The notes: a model not told the origin generated them from the letters alone. 64,000 bases of DNA from DATKMK01 sp035541895 (GCA_035541895.1 DATKMK010000049.1:62001-126000); one strand, 5' to 3'; counted from the stretch's first letter, positions 44,088-52,568 are shown. Made by a program: numbers and translations.

Positions 44088-44872
44088 ACAAATCCCAGAC
44101 GCTCGACCGATTCCAAGTAGGCGCGGCCGAGACGCTCCTGCTCATCGCGTGGCATGCCGATTTGTTTGATGGTGTCGGCCAAGGTATCCAGAACGAGATG
44201 ATCAAGTTCCTTCTTGACCTGGCCGATGCGGGCGCGGATGTGCGGCGCTGAGGCGAGCCGGCGTCCGATCTCGTTCTCGCCGAAGCCGATGTGCCGCCGC
44301 TCGTCTTTGACGACGCCGGCCAGCACTTCGCGCGTGATCGGATCGGCGGTTTGGCCGTGGCTGTGGAAGACCGCGAACTCCAGCGCTTCGAGGATGACAT
44401 TTTGCGCGAAGATCGCGGCCTCCCAGTCTTTGCCCGCCACCAGTTCCAGCAGGCGTCGTTTGAACAAGACGAGGCTTGGGCTGGCGCGGCGTTCGACCTC
44501 GGCTTCGGGATCTTTCACGCCCAGATCGCGCAACCGGTGAAGAAAGACTTCCAGGTGTCGTCCCTCGTCCGCGACTTGGGTGGCAAGGAACACCTTCGAC
44601 AAGCGATTCGGGGCGATCGAGATCAAGCCGCTCGCGCCTTCGAGCGCCGCTGTCTCGCCGACGCAGTAGTTGCATAACACGGTGATGAGGCGGTCACGTT
44701 CGAGTTCGTCGAGCACGGCTTCGGGCGTGTCCGGCCGATGGCCCCACGTGAGGCCGGAGAGGTAGCCCTCGACCGCCTCGAACCAGAACTCGAACGAGTG
44801 GACCTCCTCGAGGAACTGCTGCAGCTCGAGGTCGTGGATGTCGACCGGTGACAACGACGCGCGTGTGGCCAT
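44084..44872 (-). CDS. R2-like di-iron ferritin-fold protein, second paralogue
   Basis: 262 residues, all helical. The di-iron ligand pattern of R2-like proteins is complete: Glu in VGETAALE, ExxH in DEGRHLE, Glu in ILEALEFAVFH, and ExxH in DERRHIGFGE. This is the carboxylate-bridged site of ribonucleotide reductase R2 and related oxygenases or oxidases. No radical-bearing Tyr context of true R2 is evident, so an oxygenase, oxidase or aldehyde-metabolising role is more likely. It is clearly homologous to the adjacent upstream gene, from which it is separated by 9 bases, and it overlaps the zinc-ribbon gene. Confidence 0.82.
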   Translation of the reverse strand: MATRASLSPVDIHDLELQQFLEEVHSFEFWFEAVEGYLSGLTWGHRPDTPEAVLDELERDRLITVLCNYCVGETAALEGASGLISIAPNRLSKVFLATQVADEGRHLEVFLHRLRDLGVKDPEAEVERRASPSLVLFKRRLLELVAGKDWEAAIFAQNVILEALEFAVFHSHGQTADPITREVLAGVVKDERRHIGFGENEIGRRLASAPHIRARIGQVKKELDHLVLDTLADTIKQIGMPRDEQERLGRAYLESVERLGFV

Positions 44873-44881
44873 CGGAGGTCG

Positions 44882-45754
44882 CTAGGGCCGGACCGGGGTC
44901 TGGTACTCGATGCCGATGCGGCCGAGCCGAGTTTTGAATTCCTTCAGGACGGTATCGGCGAGCAGACCTTCCATCTCTTCGGGCTTCATCGCGCTGAGGT
45001 CGGCGCCGTGCCATTCGGCGCGCGGCTGCTCTTCTTGAAGGCGGTCGAACTCGGCCGCCGCGGCGTTGTTGCGGAACGCGTCGGCAAACGTCGCCAGCAT
45101 GTAGTACGACATTTCCTTCTGCATCCGTTCGATCTCCGGTCGCTTCTCCGGATGGTCCTTGATCAAGGAGCCGATGCGGTTTTCGCCGAAGCCGACGTGA
45201 CGGCGTTCATCGGCGATGGTGCCCGAGAGCGTGTGTGCGAACTTCGGGTTCACGGTCTGATTCATCGCGTACATCATCTCGAAAACGCTGAAGGCCATGC
45301 CTTCGAGCACGATGTTCTGGCCGACGACGCCCGAGATGAAGTCCTTCTTGTCGACCTTTTCGAGCAGGACTTCGGCGAATTTGACCAGGTTGCGGTTGGC
45401 GTAGCGTTGGATCACGTCTTCGAGGTGGTTCTTCTTCACGCCGAGGTCGTAGAGGCGGTGGGTGAAGATCTCGACGTGGCGGGCTTCGTCAAGCGTTTGA
45501 GTGGCGAGAAAGCGCTTGCTGGCTTCGTCCGGCGCCGCGTTGATCAAGCCGGATGAAGCCGCCAACGCGCAGCGCTCACCGACGACTAGTTGCACGGTGC
45601 TGCGGATGGTTTCCTCGTGCAGCACCGCATTGGTGAGCAGCAGCTCGGGCTCGTTCTCGCCGGTCGCGTGGCCGTACACGGTGTTTTCGAGGTACCCCTG
45701 CGGGCATGACTCCAGCCAGCTTTGAATCGAATACGCGGACAGAAAATCGGACAT
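44882..45754 (-). CDS. R2-like di-iron ferritin-fold protein, first paralogue
   Basis: 290 residues with the same metal-site order as its neighbour: Glu in VGERCALA, ExxH in DEARHVEIF, Glu in IVLEGMAFSVFE, ExxH in DERRHVGFGE. It has an extra C-terminal segment (about 245-290). The pair most likely arose by tandem duplication and may form a heterodimer. The substrate is unknown. It is the first gene of a three-gene unit (di-iron 1, di-iron 2, zinc ribbon) that lies directly downstream of a NarL-type two-component system on the same strand, so expression is probably signal-dependent. Confidence 0.82.
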   Translation of the reverse strand: MSDFLSAYSIQSWLESCPQGYLENTVYGHATGENEPELLLTNAVLHEETIRSTVQLVVGERCALAASSGLINAAPDEASKRFLATQTLDEARHVEIFTHRLYDLGVKKNHLEDVIQRYANRNLVKFAEVLLEKVDKKDFISGVVGQNIVLEGMAFSVFEMMYAMNQTVNPKFAHTLSGTIADERRHVGFGENRIGSLIKDHPEKRPEIERMQKEMSYYMLATFADAFRNNAAAAEFDRLQEEQPRAEWHGADLSAMKPEEMEGLLADTVLKEFKTRLGRIGIEYQTPVRP

Positions 45755-45876
45755 TGCTTCCTCCTCGTGCGGAGCCGGTTGCCGGCTCGCGGTTGTCAGC
45801 GCCTCGCCCCTGATGGCTGCGCTTGTGGGGGCAATGTGTAATTCCGATGACTGCCTTGAGGTATGATCTAGGTCAG

Positions 45877-45902
45877 CAAACTACCTGCTGGTTGGTAGGT
45901 TG
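45877..45902. repeat. Inverted repeat between response regulator and di-iron genes
   Basis: Arms of 9 bases (CAAACTACC and GGTAGGTTG, one mismatch) around an 8-base spacer, about 120 bases upstream of the first di-iron gene and 20 bases after the regulator stop. No T-run follows on the minus strand, so an operator is as likely as a terminator. The repeat is visible directly; the role is inferred. Confidence 0.4.
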
Positions 45903-45921
45903 CCGACCGGACAGATGGGGT

Positions 45922-46557
45922 CTAGCTGCGGCGGTGCGGATTTCCGGCGAGGCCGCTTTGCGACGCAAACAAGGCGAGTTGCACCCGGTCGCGTATGCCG
46001 AGCTTGCGGAAGATGGCGTTCAGATGCGCCTTGACCGTTTGCTCGGTGATCGAAAGCTTGGCGGCGACCTCGGCATTGCGCAGGCCGAGCGCAACGTAAC
46101 GGACGACTTCTTCTTCGCGCGGCGAGAGGGCGCTGGGCGCGGGGCCCCGAAGTTGCGCGGCCAGATGGGTTTGGAGGGTGGGGGGCATCCACACATTGCC
46201 CGCGATGACGGATCGGATGGCTTCCATCAAGGTTTCGATCGCGAAGCGCTTGAGTACGACGCCGCGTGCACCGAAGCGGATCGCTGCGAGTGCGTCGGCC
46301 GCGACTTCGCTGGCGGTGAGCACCAAAACGGGGACGCGCGCGGCAAGCTGTTCGATGTCGGCCAGCGAGTTGCGTTCCATTTGGAGGTCGAGGATTAGCA
46401 GGTCGCAGGGTGTGCGGGACAATACTGAGATGATATCGGCGGCACGATCGGTCTCGCCGACGATGACTACGTCGACCTCCGGCTTGAGCAGCGACTTCAG
46501 CCCTTGCCGAAACAGGAGGTGATCGTCGGCGATGACGACGCGAATGGGTGACGGCAT
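45922..46557 (-). CDS. NarL/LuxR-type response regulator
   Basis: A two-domain regulator of about 211 residues. The receiver (about 4-120) has VVIADDH, phospho-Asp in LLILDLQME, VLVLTAS and GARGVVLKRF. The C-terminal helix-turn-helix reads SPREEEVVRYVALGLRNAEV, then KLSITEQTVKAHLNAIFRKL, which is typical. ATG 46557 is chosen; a TTG at 46566 would overlap the kinase stop. The kinase gene precedes it on the same strand, and the di-iron unit follows, making that unit the best candidate target. Confidence 0.92.
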   Translation of the reverse strand: MPSPIRVVIADDHLLFRQGLKSLLKPEVDVVIVGETDRAADIISVLSRTPCDLLILDLQMERNSLADIEQLAARVPVLVLTASEVAADALAAIRFGARGVVLKRFAIETLMEAIRSVIAGNVWMPPTLQTHLAAQLRGPAPSALSPREEEVVRYVALGLRNAEVAAKLSITEQTVKAHLNAIFRKLGIRDRVQLALFASQSGLAGNPHRRS

Positions 46558-46562
46558 GCCGG

Positions 46563-47792
46563 TCAACTCTGGGGCAAGGTAATCAACAGTTGGGCGCCGC
46601 GTCCAGTTTTCTTGACGATCTGCATGCGCCCGCCGATCTCATTCACCCGCGAGTTGATCGACCACGGCGTGACGTCTGCGCGGAAACCGATGCCGTCGTC
46701 TTCAATCGAGATGTGTATCTGGCCGTTGTCCGTCTGAACCCGTACCGCGGCGGTCCGAGCGTTGGCGTGTTTGCGAACGTTGGTCAACCCCTCGCGGGCG
46801 ATCTGCAACACGTGCTCAATCAAGTACAGCGAGCCGGACACATCGGCGCGGAAGGTCAGGGCGGTTGCCGTCGCATGAGTGTCCGGGCTTTGAGCCGTCT
46901 CGCGCCCGACCAACGACCGGGTGTAGTTGCGGAGGTCGTCGTACTCGCGTTGGACGCTTTCCTGGAGTTCGCCGAGATCATCCAGTACCTCGCGGTCGGC
47001 GTGCTCGCGCAGCAAGCGCCGGCAGCTCTCGAGACGCAGATTGATACCGGCGAGCGCCTGCACGAGACCGTCGTGGAGATCCCGGGCGATGCGATGACGT
47101 TGCTCGGCGCGTTCGAGGCCGGTGACTTCGTCCTGCAGTTCTCGTCGCTGCTCGCCCAAAAATCCGACTAGGTAGCCGGTTATCGCCAGATACGCGGGCC
47201 GCATGATGTAGTCGTCAGCCTGCGTGCCGGACAAAAGAATGAAGGCGAGATACAGGACAACACTCACGCCGGTGGTTCGCAGGGCAGTTCGGAGTCCTTC
47301 GCGGAGACTCGCGGCCAGCATCGCGAATGCAAAGAACGGGAATGCAGGGCTGGTCGGCCCCTCGGTCAAGATGCCGACCGCCACGGCGAACAGCAGGTCG
47401 ACCGGGGTCAGGAAGGCGAACCGCTGAGCAAACCCATCGGCGCTCGCTTTGGTCCCGACCGTCCGAAGGCCGAAGTAAACGGCGACGCTGTAACTGAGAT
47501 GTAGACCCATCACCGCCAACAAGCGGAAGTCGAGGGCGAAGGCCCCGACTTGCAACGGAACCCAGCGCGACAGCAGCGGCTGCGCGGGTTCGATGTAGAG
47601 CGCAACCAAGGCCGCCAGTGACAACGCGAGACGCCCGCGCGCGATGGTGCGCTCAAGCGACGATCTCCCAATTGGAGTTAGAGCTATTCCCACCCCGCGG
47701 GCCGACGCCGCGGTTCGCGGCTGATCGGGTGATGCGGCCATTTGTCGTGCTGCAACGTCCATCGCACCGTCTCTAGCTGGTTTCGACGCCAT
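46563..47792 (-). CDS. NarL-type sensor histidine kinase with membrane domain
   Basis: About 409 residues. The N-terminal part carries about five or six membrane helices (about 40-215) without a large periplasmic loop, so the signal is probably sensed in or near the membrane. Then come HisKA_3 with the H-box RIARDLHDGLVQAL and a HATPase with REGLTNVRKHANA, EDDGIGF and a short end. This is the kinase class that partners NarL-type regulators, as here. The start is uncertain: TTG 47837, ATG 47792 and ATG 47762 are all in frame and none has a strong ribosome site. Confidence 0.88.
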   Translation of the reverse strand: MASKPARDGAMDVAARQMAASPDQPRTAASARGVGIALTPIGRSSLERTIARGRLALSLAALVALYIEPAQPLLSRWVPLQVGAFALDFRLLAVMGLHLSYSVAVYFGLRTVGTKASADGFAQRFAFLTPVDLLFAVAVGILTEGPTSPAFPFFAFAMLAASLREGLRTALRTTGVSVVLYLAFILLSGTQADDYIMRPAYLAITGYLVGFLGEQRRELQDEVTGLERAEQRHRIARDLHDGLVQALAGINLRLESCRRLLREHADREVLDDLGELQESVQREYDDLRNYTRSLVGRETAQSPDTHATATALTFRADVSGSLYLIEHVLQIAREGLTNVRKHANARTAAVRVQTDNGQIHISIEDDGIGFRADVTPWSINSRVNEIGGRMQIVKKTGRGAQLLITLPQS

Positions 47793-47795
47793 CGT

Positions 47796-47815
47796 CACTT
47801 GCCGACGACCAAGTG
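47796..47815. repeat. Perfect dyad in the kinase/glnK intergenic region
   Basis: CACTTG and CAAGTG arms around an 8-base spacer, about 150 bases upstream of the sigma-54 promoter of the first glnK gene and next to the possible start of the divergent kinase gene. The distance suits a bound activator acting through DNA looping, but the sequence is not a good NtrC consensus. Observation direct, role inferred. Confidence 0.35.
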
Positions 47816-47962
47816 TCGTTTGCGCCCACCGCTTCAACTTCGTCGGTGAACCAGCGATCTCGCCTGCACAAGAAAGCAGCGCCGGCTAGAAAACGGGCAT
47901 GAGGCGACGCTTCCCAGCGCACATCCCTATCTTTCAGAATGCCGGATTCGTCGCGAATTTCA

Positions 47963-47978
47963 TGGCACCCACGTTGCA
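47963..47978 (+). promoter_or_regulatory. Sigma-54 (-24/-12) promoter of the first glnK-amt pair
   Basis: TGGCAC at 47963-47968, five bases, then TTGCA at 47974-47978. This matches the sigma-54 consensus (TGGCAC-N5-TTGCW) at every defined position. It lies 81 bases before the glnK ATG, giving a leader of about 70 bases. glnK-amtB is a classic NtrC/sigma-54 target, so the placement is biologically coherent. Confidence 0.88.
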
Positions 47979-48059
47979 AAACGAAAGACGAGCTACAGTC
48001 AATCGAAGGTTGTATCACGTGGATCCAGGGGGTTCACCCGAAAGGAGTGGAGCGGGCGT

Positions 48060-48398
48060 ATGAAAAAAATTGAGGCGGTGATCAAACCGTTCAAGATTGA
48101 CGAAGTGAAGGAAGCCCTCGCACGCGAAGGGATTCAAGGACTGACCGTCAACGAGGTGAAAGGCTTCGGACGGCAGAAGGGACACACCGAACTCTATCGA
48201 GGCGCCGAGTACGTGGTGGATTTCCTGCCGAAGGTCAAGCTGGAAGTGGTGGTCGACGATGGGAAGGTGGCCAAGGTCATCGATGCGATCTGTGGCGCGG
48301 CGCGGACCGGACAAATCGGCGACGGCAAGATCTTCGTGTTGCCGCTCGAGGAGGCCGTCCGGATACGGACCGGCGAGCGCGGCAGTGATGCAATCTAA
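48060..48398 (+). CDS. glnK: Nitrogen regulatory protein P-II (GlnK type), copy 1
   Basis: A 112-residue trimeric sensor of 2-oxoglutarate and ATP/ADP. It has the N-terminal MKKIEAVIKPFKIDEVKEAL, the T-loop with uridylylation Tyr at Y51 (LYRGAEYVVDF), and the C-loop VRIRTGERGSDAI. It should gate the ammonium channel encoded 25 bases downstream and report nitrogen status. A close paralogue sits at 50440. A good AAAGGAG ribosome site precedes the ATG. Confidence 0.96.
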   Translation: MKKIEAVIKPFKIDEVKEALAREGIQGLTVNEVKGFGRQKGHTELYRGAEYVVDFLPKVKLEVVVDDGKVAKVIDAICGAARTGQIGDGKIFVLPLEEAVRIRTGERGSDAI

Positions 48399-48423
48399 CA
48401 ACTTCAACGAGGAGGGAAGGCCC

Positions 48424-50172
48424 TTGAACCGAGATCGAATGAACCGACTGACAGGTGTGCGTCGCAGGAGACTGAGCGGCTTGCTCAATCTGGTGCTGGT
48501 TGGGGCGATCGTTGGCCCGCTCGCCACCATCGCCTCGCCGGCGAGAGCGGATGATCAACCGGCGGCCGCACCACAACTGCCCGCGTACTTTACCGCAACG
48601 AATGATCCCAAGACGCCGGCATGGCCGGATCCCACGGGGGGTGCGTCTGGCGTCTGGGCGGCACCCGCCGGAGACGGCAAAGGCGACCTGCCGGAGAAGC
48701 TGACGATCCAAGATCTCTATGACCGCGTCGCGCACAACCTGTTTTCAATCAACTTCGTATGGGCGCTTGTCACCGGGTTTCTCGTGATGTTCATGCAAGC
48801 CGGTTTCATGTTCGTCGAGACCGGTTTGTGTCGCGCGAAGAATGCCTCGCACACGGCGGCGATGAACTTTCTGATCTACCCGCTCGGTTGTCTGGGGTTC
48901 TGGGCCTATGGATTCGCCATGGGCTGGGGCAACTGGTGGAACGGGCCGGTCGGCCCAGGTTGGTACGCGTCGCTCGGGCCAGGCTTGTCGGTGTTGAACA
49001 GCGGCCTGGGTATCGGCGCGGCGGTGGATGCCGCTGGCAACGCAACCGGTGCTTACACCTACGGGCTTGTCGGAACCAAAGGATTCTTCCTTACCAGTTC
49101 GGTCAACGATGTCGCGGTAATGGCCATCTTTTTCTTCATGATGGTCTTTATGGACACGACCGCAACCATCCCGACCGGTGCGATGGCGGAGCGTTGGGCG
49201 TGGCGCAACTTCGTGATCTACGGCTTGTGGGTGGCGTTCCCGTATTGCCTCTACGCCAATTGGGTATGGGGCGGCGGCTGGCTGGCTCAGATGGGCGTGA
49301 ACTGGGGACTGGGACACGGAGCCGTCGACTTTGCAGGCTCCGGCGTCGTCCACGGGATGGGCGGCATCATCGGTCTGGCAGGCGCAATCGTCGTCGGGCC
49401 TCGCATTGGCAAGTACGCGAAGGACGGGAAGCCGCAAGCGATTCCGGGACACAACATTCCGATGGTCGTGCTCGGAACCTTCATCCTTGCCTTCGGATGG
49501 TTTGGTTTCAATCCGGGCTCGACGCTGGCTGGTACCGACCTGCGCATCAGTTTCGTCGTCGTCAACACGATGCTCGCGAGCATTACGGCGGCTTTGGGCG
49601 CCATGGTCACGTTGGAAGTGAAGGGCTTGAAGCACGACCCCTCGATGCTCTGCAACGGCATGCTGGCCGGATTGGTGGCGATCACGGCGCCGTGCGCGTT
49701 CGTCAACCCGGTTGGCGCCGCGATCATCGGATTCATCGCCGGGATCTTGGTTGTGTTGAGCGTCTTCTTTTTCGAGCGCATCGGGGTCGACGATGTGGTC
49801 GGTGCGGTGTCGGTGCACGGCACCTGTGGTTTGTGGGGTGTTCTCTCGGTGGGAATCTTTGCGACCGGGGAATATGGCGGGGGCTGGAACGGTGTGGTGC
49901 GTGATAGCTTCGCCAAAGCGTACGGCTCGGACGGCGTGCGCGGACTGCTCTACGGCGACATCTCGCAGTTCGTTGCGCAAGCGATCGACGTAGCCGTGTT
50001 GGCTACGACGGCCTTTGTGCTCGCTTATGTGTGGTTCAAAATCAGCGACCTGATTACGCCGATTCGAGTTCCCGCGGAAACCGAACTCGAAGGTCTCGAC
50101 ATCCCCGAAGTGGGCGCGCCGGGCTATCCGGACTTTGCGTTGCACTCCGGCGGTCGAAGCCTCTCGGCCTGA
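48424..50172 (+). CDS. amtB: Ammonium transporter (Amt/AmtB), copy 1
   Basis: An ammonium channel with 11 expected core helices. The pore twin His are in GVVHGMGG and VSVHGTCGLWGV. The Phe gate and FMQAGFMFVETGLCRAKNAS are typical. At 582 residues it is longer than AmtB (about 430): a signal-like N-terminus ending in ARADD is followed by about 70 Pro/Ala-rich residues before the first core helix. I chose TTG 48424 because GGAGGG lies 7 bases upstream and the second copy has the same TTG and spacing; ATG 48439 is an alternative. The stop is followed by a strong stem-loop. Confidence 0.93.
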   Translation: MNRDRMNRLTGVRRRRLSGLLNLVLVGAIVGPLATIASPARADDQPAAAPQLPAYFTATNDPKTPAWPDPTGGASGVWAAPAGDGKGDLPEKLTIQDLYDRVAHNLFSINFVWALVTGFLVMFMQAGFMFVETGLCRAKNASHTAAMNFLIYPLGCLGFWAYGFAMGWGNWWNGPVGPGWYASLGPGLSVLNSGLGIGAAVDAAGNATGAYTYGLVGTKGFFLTSSVNDVAVMAIFFFMMVFMDTTATIPTGAMAERWAWRNFVIYGLWVAFPYCLYANWVWGGGWLAQMGVNWGLGHGAVDFAGSGVVHGMGGIIGLAGAIVVGPRIGKYAKDGKPQAIPGHNIPMVVLGTFILAFGWFGFNPGSTLAGTDLRISFVVVNTMLASITAALGAMVTLEVKGLKHDPSMLCNGMLAGLVAITAPCAFVNPVGAAIIGFIAGILVVLSVFFFERIGVDDVVGAVSVHGTCGLWGVLSVGIFATGEYGGGWNGVVRDSFAKAYGSDGVRGLLYGDISQFVAQAIDVAVLATTAFVLAYVWFKISDLITPIRVPAETELEGLDIPEVGAPGYPDFALHSGGRSLSA

Positions 50173-50199
50173 AGTCCGAGTCTCCTCCAATTCTGTACA

Positions 50200-50230
50200 G
50201 CGGGGCGCGTCGCATGGCGGCGCGCCCCGC
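50200..50230 (+). terminator. Stem-loop after amt copy 1
   Basis: A perfect 10-bp stem GCGGGGCGCG/CGCGCCCCGC with an 11-base loop begins 28 bases after the amt stop. It is followed by TGTCGTTTGCGG, which has only short T-runs, so termination may be partial. That would leave the second pair mainly dependent on its own promoter. Confidence 0.65.
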
Positions 50231-50289
50231 TGTCGTTTGCGGCTTTATCGGGGGCTCAGCGAGTTGATTGTGAGCACGCGCAAAGCCGC

Positions 50290-50315
50290 CCAACTAAAAC
50301 CTTCGACCTAGTTGG
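50290..50315. repeat. Dyad upstream of the second sigma-54 promoter
   Basis: CCAACTA and TAGTTGG, perfect 7-base arms around 12 bases, located 66 bases upstream of the -24 element of the second promoter. The position suits an enhancer-binding activator. It does not match the dyad in front of copy 1. Confidence 0.35.
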
Positions 50316-50380
50316 CTCCAACCTCACGGCGTCGCGTTCGATCGCCGCCTCGCGGAGAGCCCAGCAAGTTCAACACTCTC

Positions 50381-50396
50381 TGGCACCTGCGTTGCT
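50381..50396 (+). promoter_or_regulatory. Sigma-54 (-24/-12) promoter of the second glnK-amt pair
   Basis: TGGCAC at 50381-50386, five bases, TTGCT at 50392-50396, again a full consensus match. The glnK copy 2 ATG lies 43 bases downstream. Because copy 1 also has such a promoter, each pair can be induced separately under nitrogen limitation. Confidence 0.88.
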
Positions 50397-50439
50397 CAGC
50401 AGCGCCGCTGAAGGGCGATAGCTGCAGCAAGGAGGCCGG

Positions 50440-50778
50440 ATGAAGAAAATTGAGGCGGTGATTAAGCCGTTCAAGATCGATGAGGTGAAGGAAGCACTCG
50501 CACGCGAAGGTGTGCAAGGGCTGACGGTGAGCGAGGTCAAGGGCTTTGGACGACAGAAGGGACACACCGAACTGTATCGGGGCGCCGAATATGTCGTCGA
50601 CTTTCTGCCCAAGGTGAAACTCGAAGTTGTCGTCGACGACGGCAAAGCTCCCAGGGTCATCGAGGCGATCTGCAACGCTGCACGTACCGGACAGATCGGC
50701 GACGGAAAGATCTTCGTTGTGTCGCTGGACGAAGCGGTGCGGATTCGCACCGGCGAGCGTGGCCACGATGCGATCTAA
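50440..50778 (+). CDS. glnK: Nitrogen regulatory protein P-II (GlnK type), copy 2
   Basis: 112 residues, nearly identical to copy 1 over the first 70 positions, with Y51 and the whole T-loop conserved. Differences cluster at residue 31 and in the stretch DDGKAPRVIEAICNAAR (copy 1 KVAKVIDAICGAAR), and near the C-terminus (VVSLDEA against VLPLEEA). These are next to the nucleotide-binding B-loop, so the two proteins might differ in effector affinity. AAGGAGG precedes the ATG. The second amt gene follows after 25 bases, as in copy 1. Confidence 0.96.
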   Translation: MKKIEAVIKPFKIDEVKEALAREGVQGLTVSEVKGFGRQKGHTELYRGAEYVVDFLPKVKLEVVVDDGKAPRVIEAICNAARTGQIGDGKIFVVSLDEAVRIRTGERGHDAI

Positions 50779-50803
50779 CAAACCAACAGAGGAGGGTAGA
50801 CGC

Positions 50804-52549
50804 TTGAACCGAGAAGGAAAGAAGGCCCTGCCACGCGCGCGGCGTACGCGGCTGAGCGCTATGTTCGGTCTCGCGCTGGGCGCAACGATTGCGGGCTCGC
50901 TGGCCACCATCGCGTCGACTGCGAAGGCGGATGAACCCGCGGCGGCGCCGCAGTTGCCCGCGTACTTTACCTCGACCAGCGATCCGAAGGCGCCCGCGTG
51001 GCCCGATCCAGCCGGTGGCGCCGCTGGCGTGTGGGCAGCTCCTGCAGGTGACGGCAAGGGCGACGTGCCGGAAAAGCTGGCGGTGACCGATCTCTACGAT
51101 CGCGTTGCGCACAATTTGTTCTCGATCAACTTCGTGTGGGCGCTGGTCACGGGATTTCTGGTCATGTTCATGCAAGCCGGGTTCATGTACGTCGAGACCG
51201 GTTTGTGTCGGGCGAAAAACGCCTCTCACACGGCGGCCATGAACTTCCTTATCTACCCGCTCGGCTGCTTCGCGTTCTGGGCGTACGGCTTCGCGATCGG
51301 GTGGGGCAACTGGTGGAACGGGCCGGTCCCGCCGGGATGGTATGCCTCTCTGGGTCCGGGCTTGTCGGTGCTCAACGGTGGAATCGGCATTGGCGCCGCC
51401 GTCGACGCGGCAGGCAACGCAACGGGGGCGTACACCTACGGCATTCTCGGAACCAAGGGGTGGTTTCTCACTAGTTCAGTGAACGACGTCAGCGTCATGA
51501 CGTTGTTCTTCTTTATGATGGTGTTCATGGACACGACGGCGACGATTCCCACAGGGGCGATGGCCGAACGCTGGGCGTGGAAGAACTTCATCATCTACGG
51601 ATTGTGGGTCGCCTTCCCGTATTGTTTGTACGCCAACTGGGTATGGGGAGGTGGGTGGCTGGCGCAAATGGGTATCAACTGGGGACTTGGACACGGTGCC
51701 GTCGACTTTGCCGGCTCGGGTGTCGTCCACGCGATGGGCGGTGTACTGGCGTTGGCCGGCGCCATGGTGGTTGGTCCCCGCATCGGGAAGTATTCTAAGG
51801 ACGGCAAGCCGCAGGCGATTCCAGGGCACAACATTCCAATGGTGGTGCTCGGGACGTTCATCCTCGCGTTCGGATGGTTCGGATTCAACCCCGGCTCCAC
51901 GCTGGCCGGAACGGACCTTCGCATCAGCTTTGTCGTCGTCAACACCATGTTGGCGAGCGTCACTGCGACTCTCGGGACACTGCTGACGCTTGAACTGAAG
52001 GGGCTGAAGCATGACCCGTCGATGATGTGCAACGGTATGCTGGCGGGGCTCGTGGCGATCACCGCACCGTGTGCGTTCGTCAATCCGATCGGCGCGGGCA
52101 TCATCGGTTTCGTGGCGGGGGTGTTGGTGGTGTACGGCGTGTTTTTCTTTGAAAGAATTGGCGTCGATGATGTGGTCGGCGCTATATCGGTTCACGGCAT
52201 CAACGGATTGTGGGGTGTCATTTCGCTCGGCATCTTCGCGACCGGCGAATACGGCGCAGGTTGGAACGGTGTCGTCCGCGACACCTTCGTCAAGGCGTAC
52301 GGGGCGGATGGCGTTCGCGGCCTGCTCTACGGAGACGCATCACAGTTTGTGGCGCAGCTCATTGACGCCGGAGTGGTCGCAACTGTCGGTTTCGTCTTGG
52401 GCTACGTGTGGTTCAAGTTCAGCGACCTGATCACGCCCATCCGCGTCCCAGCCGAGATCGAGATCGAAGGACTCGATATTCCAGAAGTCGGCGCGCCGGG
52501 CTATCCGGACTTTGCGCTGCATTCCGGCGGCCGCAGCCTATCGGGCTGA
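50804..52549 (+). CDS. amtB: Ammonium transporter (Amt/AmtB), copy 2
   Basis: A close paralogue of the copy 1 channel (581 residues) with the same long Pro/Ala-rich N-terminal region after a signal-like segment (ASTAKADE), the same pore His motifs (GVVHAMGG, ISVHGINGLWGV) and the same C-terminus (APGYPDFALHSGGRSLSG). TTG 50804 is the likely start: GGAGGG lies 7 bases upstream, and the next in-frame ATG (50861) would remove part of the signal. Divergence is spread over several loops and the signal region, so the duplication is not recent. Confidence 0.93.
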   Translation: MNREGKKALPRARRTRLSAMFGLALGATIAGSLATIASTAKADEPAAAPQLPAYFTSTSDPKAPAWPDPAGGAAGVWAAPAGDGKGDVPEKLAVTDLYDRVAHNLFSINFVWALVTGFLVMFMQAGFMYVETGLCRAKNASHTAAMNFLIYPLGCFAFWAYGFAIGWGNWWNGPVPPGWYASLGPGLSVLNGGIGIGAAVDAAGNATGAYTYGILGTKGWFLTSSVNDVSVMTLFFFMMVFMDTTATIPTGAMAERWAWKNFIIYGLWVAFPYCLYANWVWGGGWLAQMGINWGLGHGAVDFAGSGVVHAMGGVLALAGAMVVGPRIGKYSKDGKPQAIPGHNIPMVVLGTFILAFGWFGFNPGSTLAGTDLRISFVVVNTMLASVTATLGTLLTLELKGLKHDPSMMCNGMLAGLVAITAPCAFVNPIGAGIIGFVAGVLVVYGVFFFERIGVDDVVGAISVHGINGLWGVISLGIFATGEYGAGWNGVVRDTFVKAYGADGVRGLLYGDASQFVAQLIDAGVVATVGFVLGYVWFKFSDLITPIRVPAEIEIEGLDIPEVGAPGYPDFALHSGGRSLSG

Positions 52550-52568
52550 GTTGAACGGCATCACCGAA

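Noticed and set aside
44084..45754. Calling the di-iron pair ribonucleotide reductase R2
   Set aside because: The radical Tyr context and the R2 C-terminal tail are not evident, and no R1 gene is nearby.
47773..48018. 81-residue minus-strand frame upstream of the sensor kinase
   Set aside because: No domain, no ribosome site, and it overlaps the sigma-54 promoter of glnK.
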